NCBI RefSeq assembly: GCF_036850765.1
Contig: NC_089495.1
Coordinates: 207,192,347 to 207,256,346 of the forward strand
Direction: 5' to 3'
Length of the DNA stretch: 64,000 nt
From: Saccopteryx bilineata
Lineage: Eukaryota; Chordata; Mammalia; Chiroptera; Emballonuridae
A model generated the notes under the pieces. That model saw nothing but the letters and a program-made list of their open reading frames with translations, was not told the DNA's origin and ran no database searches. The translations under genes were made by a program, and so were the position numbers. This document shows, piece after piece, positions 60,290-64,000 of this stretch. How positions within the stretch are numbered: the stretch's first letter is position 1; every line of letters starts with the position of its first letter.

Positions 60290-61300
60290 TCACTGATTGC
60301 TAAGTCCTGACCGTGATCCCTGCATACACAAGGCTTCCCCCCTCCATGTGTCCTGAGGATTCTGATGACATCACACTTGTAGCTAAAGCTTCCCCCACAC
60401 TCTATGAAAATATCACACTTGTCCTGATGTGTCCTCTGCTGATTAAGAACTTTTGATTTCCAGCTACAGCCTCATCCACAGAAACCACACGTGTAAGGAT
60501 TTTCCTCTAAGTACGTTTTCTGGTGTCTCCTCAGGGATGACTTATCACCAACTCTTTGTCCACACTCCGGGCAGATGCACGGCTTCTCTCCGAAATGAGT
60601 CCAATTGAGTTGAATGAGACCTGAACTATGCCTGAAGCTCTGTCCACATTTCCTGCAAACATGCTTCTCCCCTGAGTGTTTCCTCTGGTGAGTCCAGAGA
60701 GATGACTTCCAGCTGTAGCCTCGGCCACACTCACTACACATGTCAGACTTCTCCGAGTTAGTCTTCTGGTGTCTCATGACATTTCCCTTAAAACCAAGTC
60801 CATCCACACTCGGGGCATAAGCATGTTCTCACTCGGGGTCTAAGCAGGGCTTCCATTCTGAGTGAGCACACAGTCCTTCCTGAAGTAGGACTTCAAAGTA
60901 AATCTTCGTCCATACTCTGGGCACAGGAAGGGCTTCTCCCAAGAGTGAGTCTGCTGGTGTCTCCTGAGGTGTGATTTATATGCAAATCCTCATCCACACT
61001 CTGGACACAAGAAGAGCTTCTTCTCCAAGTAAGATCACTGTGGCTGAATGAGGTCTGATCTATGTCTGAAGCTCTGCCACACTCCCTGAGAGTGTGCATG
61101 TCCTGTGAGTGTTCCCTCTGGTGAAAGAGGAAAGATGACTTCCAGACAAAGTGGCACTCACATTCACTGCACACGTAAGGCTTCTCCCCTGAATGAATCC
61201 TCTGGTGTCTCCTGAGGTGTGACTTAAGACCAAATCCTTGTCCACACTCTGGGCACAGGTAGAAGTGCCTTACCCAGTGAGATCACTGTGACCAAATGCA
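60290..61300 (-). pseudogene. Decayed finger array below gene C
   Basis: Three blocks of fingers in different frames follow the gene C stop. They include [10 protein letters not shown] near 61110, matching gene B finger 13. A block at 60780-60480 has CSECGRGYSWKSSLWTH, CRKCGQSF and CPECGQRVGDKSSLRRH. These are the ancestral C-terminal fingers of gene C, cut off by a frameshift. Confidence 0.75.
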
Positions 61301-61307
61301 GTCTGAA

Positions 61308-62404
61308 CTATGTCTGAAGCTCTGCCACACTCCCTGAAAGCTTGCATGTACCATGAGTGTTCTTCTGGTGAAACTGGAGGGATGACTTGTGGACAAAGAG
61401 TTGCCCACACTCACAGCACAGGTACGGCTTCTCCCCTGAGTGAGTCCTCTGGTGAACCCTAAGGTTTGACTTTGCACCAAATCCTCGTCCACACTCCAGG
61501 CACACAAATGGCTTCTCCCCTGAGTGAGTCCTCTGGTGTCTCTTGAGGGCTGACTTATCACCAAATCCACGTCCACACTCAGGGCAGATGAAGGGCTTCT
61601 CCCCCGAGTGAGTCCTCTGGTGCGTCCTGAGGGCTGACTTGTCACCAAATCCTCGTCCACACTCTGGGCACACAAAGGGCTTCTCCCCTGAATGAGTCAT
61701 CTGGTGTCTCCTGAGGAGTGAATTATAACCAAACTGTCGTCCACACTCCGGGCACACAAAGGGCTTCTCCCCCAAATAAGTCCGCTGGTGTGTCGTGGCT
61801 TCTGATTTATTACCAAGTCTTTGGCCACACTCATCACAAAAGAAAGGCTTCATTGTCGATAAGTGCACCCCAGGGTGTCTGAGGAACTGTGACTTGAGTT
61901 TGAAGCTTCGCCCACACTGCCTGCAAACGTAGGGATTCTCCCCTGAGAGCGTCACCCTGTCTGTCATAACATTTGATTCCAGGCTGCAGTCTGGTTCGAG
62001 CTCACTACAACTGACAGATCCAGATCTCAGGGTTTCAAATTCCTTCCTCCCCTTGTCTGTCTGCGCAGGGCTTATCCTTTGGGTTGAGCTGGGCTCTATT
62101 TCTAGCACCGTACGACCTTCCCTGGAAGGTCCTCTAGGTGAACTATGGAATGCACCTGAGGTTTCCCCCTCCTCGGTCCTCACAAAATAATGTCTCAAGT
62201 CGCCTTCTGTGCTTTCAACTTCTGTGTTTTCCCTCTGGTAACTCTGAAAAAAAGACGTCTGCTCCTGAGGCCACAGGCCCAAATCCCCTGGATAGAAGTC
62301 ACACATGTCCGAGCACATTGGAAGCATCTGCTGGCCGGGCAGTGACTCCCGGGAGAAGGTCGAAAGTTGGGAGCAATTCTGGTCCGATTCTGGTGTTGAT
62401 TCTG
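61308..62404 (-). CDS. Gene C: KRAB C2H2 zinc-finger protein, finger exon (5' part outside)
   Basis: The exon opens at 62404 (tttctccag|CAGAATC) and reads AESTPESDQN, then a spacer like that of genes A and B. Seven finger units follow. Unit 2 has Tyr for the last zinc His (HQRTY) and unit 7 has HX4H. Fingers 4 and 5 are near copies (helices DKSALRTH and DKSALKRH). After finger 7 the frame shifts and stops at TAG (61310-61308). Fingers that used to follow are left below as pseudogene. With the carried base the exon is 366 codons including stop. Fewer fingers than A or B could still bind DNA. Whether the gene is alive depends on the KRAB and 5' exons beyond the edge. Confidence 0.8.
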
Positions 62405-63300
62405 CTGGAGAAAGAAAGTTCGATAAGAGAAGCCCCAAACAGGGCTGCAGGGAAGTCTCTCCTGATCTCGAGAAAACTAGGGCCCTCCTGCCACACCTGC
62501 TTTAATAATATATGTACACGTCATTTGTTTCCACCAATTATTATTTTAGGTTCCATTTCTATGGCACAGCATGGGGACCTTTTCTATGGCAATGCATGGG
62601 GACCATCCCAGAAACATCTTCTACATGTCACTCAGACTGGGCGCCTTCCAGGTATGCATTCTACCATGTAAATCCCTTCAGTACACCAGCTGTTTCTTTC
62701 TTGTAAGTTAGAGAAGCCATGACTCTCACTGGTGGCTTGTTTACACTTCTGTTGTACTTGGAGGCGACAGTCTCTATGACCTACGAGGAAATCTCCTTCC
62801 TGAATTTACTTATTTTAAAAAAAAAAAAAGACTGAAAACTTTAAAAATTACTTAATCAGGAGGGCTTCCATACACAAGAAATGGTACATTACACAGTGGC
62901 TGAACACAGTGTATAAGAATTCAATCTGAATTTCAGGTTGCCCATCTGCAAACAAATACTTATAAAAAATAATTTCTAACTTCCAAGTTTTCTATTAGGT
63001 ACTGTGACTTCCCCCACGGACAAGAAAGACACGGTCCATGTTTCAGGATTCTGGTAACCAGCGCCCAGACCAACGCAATCACACTGACATCACACTTGTC
63101 CACAGGATTCCCTGAGCTAACGGTCATTGGTGAAAACTTAGTGCCACACTGAAACACATTTTGAAAAGGCACACTGTGGTTTCCTGATTGCTGTCTTTCC
63201 CCTTCCTCTTTAGGAATCCCACACACAGAGGCGGGTCCTTTTACCTGGATTCCAGAACCAACAGAGCTGACCAAGAGGCGATACAAGACATGAACATCCG

Positions 63301-63545
63301 GCCCTGGCCTGTTGGCTCAGTGGAGAGCACCGGCCTAGCACGTAGGTGTCTCGGGTTTGATTCCAGGGGCTGAGGATGCTTCATGGCCTCGCCTCAGGCA
63401 CAGATATATATCTGTTGCCAAACAACAAAGCAATTTCCCCAGGTGGTGAGAGCATCTCCCTGCAGAGGACTCGCGGGTGGATCCCAGTTGGGACCCATGC
63501 GGGAGTCTTTCTCTTTGACTTTCTGCTATTCACTTAAGAAAAACA
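63301..63545 (+). mobile_element. Long-bodied tRNA-derived SINE, truncated inside
   Basis: Head GGCCCTGGCCTGTTGGCTCAG. Same insertion point as 42096 in Z3, but missing the middle of the body. Confidence 0.75.
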
Positions 63546-64000
63546 TTTAAAAAACTTTTTAAAATATTTTCATTATGTGTTGAAGTAATATTTTGATACA
63601 TTAGAAAACATAAGATTGTTAATTTCACCCATTTACATCAACTATTTTTAAAATGTGGTTACTAAAATATTTAAAATATCCCTACAGCTCACTTTATATT
63701 TGTACAGCACAGCACTGACCTAGAAAAATTAGAGAGAATACAACTTGTGACCTATTTAATCCTCCTCTCTCTCTTTGTACAGTTGATAACCTCAGGATGG
63801 TTTTTAAGTTGTTAACAAGACGGAAACAAGACAAAGAACAAAGCTGCTTGTTTCTTAACTGTCTCAATAAAATGAGAAAAGTAAGCCCCAATAGGAAGGG
63901 GTAGTTATTCCCTCACTTCTGTGTGGCTCTAAGTGTCTAGAACATCTTCTGGCCCACGGTAGGTGGTCCATCCCGCTACCGCAGTAAGGAAGGACAGAAC

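Larger units (their letters stand above)
58791..64000 (-). repeat. Z block, copy 6 (gene C body, continues past the edge)
   Basis: It has the same order as Z1 and Z3. The last bases (63950-64000) match the stretch just below the gene B KRAB exon, so the KRAB exon of gene C should begin within about 15 bp of the edge. Confidence 0.75.

Overview
The window is a piece of mammalian genome, most likely from a bat. The main evidence is more than twenty copies of bat-type tRNA-derived SINEs (VES-like; heads such as GCCTGACCAGGCGGTGGCGC), several with short direct repeats at both ends, together with young-looking hAT MITEs carrying 8-bp target duplications. No bacterial-type gene organisation is present. 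Nothing in the sequence fixes the species.

The gene content is a tandem cluster of KRAB/C2H2 zinc-finger (KZNF) genes, all transcribed on the minus strand. The cluster is built from alternating blocks. A 'P' block holds the promoter, a non-coding first exon, the start-codon exon and a 59-nt second coding exon. A 'Z' block holds the 127-nt KRAB-A exon, the single exon with all fingers, and the 3' region. From left to right: P1 (1-5.3 kb), Z1 (6.9-15.5), P2 (15.5-20.9), Z2 (20.9-23.8), P3 (23.9-24.4 plus 32.7-36.7, split by an endogenous retrovirus), Z3 (36.7-46.6), P4 (46.6-51.9), Z4 (51.9-53.1, truncated), P5 (53.2-57.1), Z5 (57.1-58.5, truncated), a P6 remnant (58.5-58.8) and Z6 (58.8-64.0, continuing past the edge).

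Two complete four-exon coding models can be drawn. Gene A has exons 16000-15967, 15786-15728, 12400-12274 and 11164-9519, 621 codons, with 14 fingers. Gene B has exons 47102-47069, 46889-46831, 43739-43613 and 40851-38891, 726 codons, with 16 finger units and then a frameshifted tail. All splice phases agree and both totals divide by three. Gene C (62404-61308) has its finger exon here, and its KRAB exon should begin just past the right edge. P1 carries the first two coding exons of a further gene to the left. Z2, Z5 and the stretch below gene C are decayed finger exons. The spacer between KRAB and fingers looks like the ZNF589/ZNF133/ZNF343 type of KZNF. The expected role is sequence-specific DNA binding with KRAB-mediated repression in the nucleus.

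Transposons shape the rest. An 8.3-kb class I ERV (24387-32701, 4-bp ATAT target duplication) splits P3. It keeps scraps of gag and protease, and its two LTR-leader copies, in opposite orientation, carry different primer-binding sites (Lys-type and Pro-type). Solo LTRs lie at 728-1190 (next to a start-codon exon, in gene sense), 13714-14457 and 25150-25502. An inverted pair of LTR-like sequences lies at 5329-6905. Paired ZNF143-type motifs recur in each P block.
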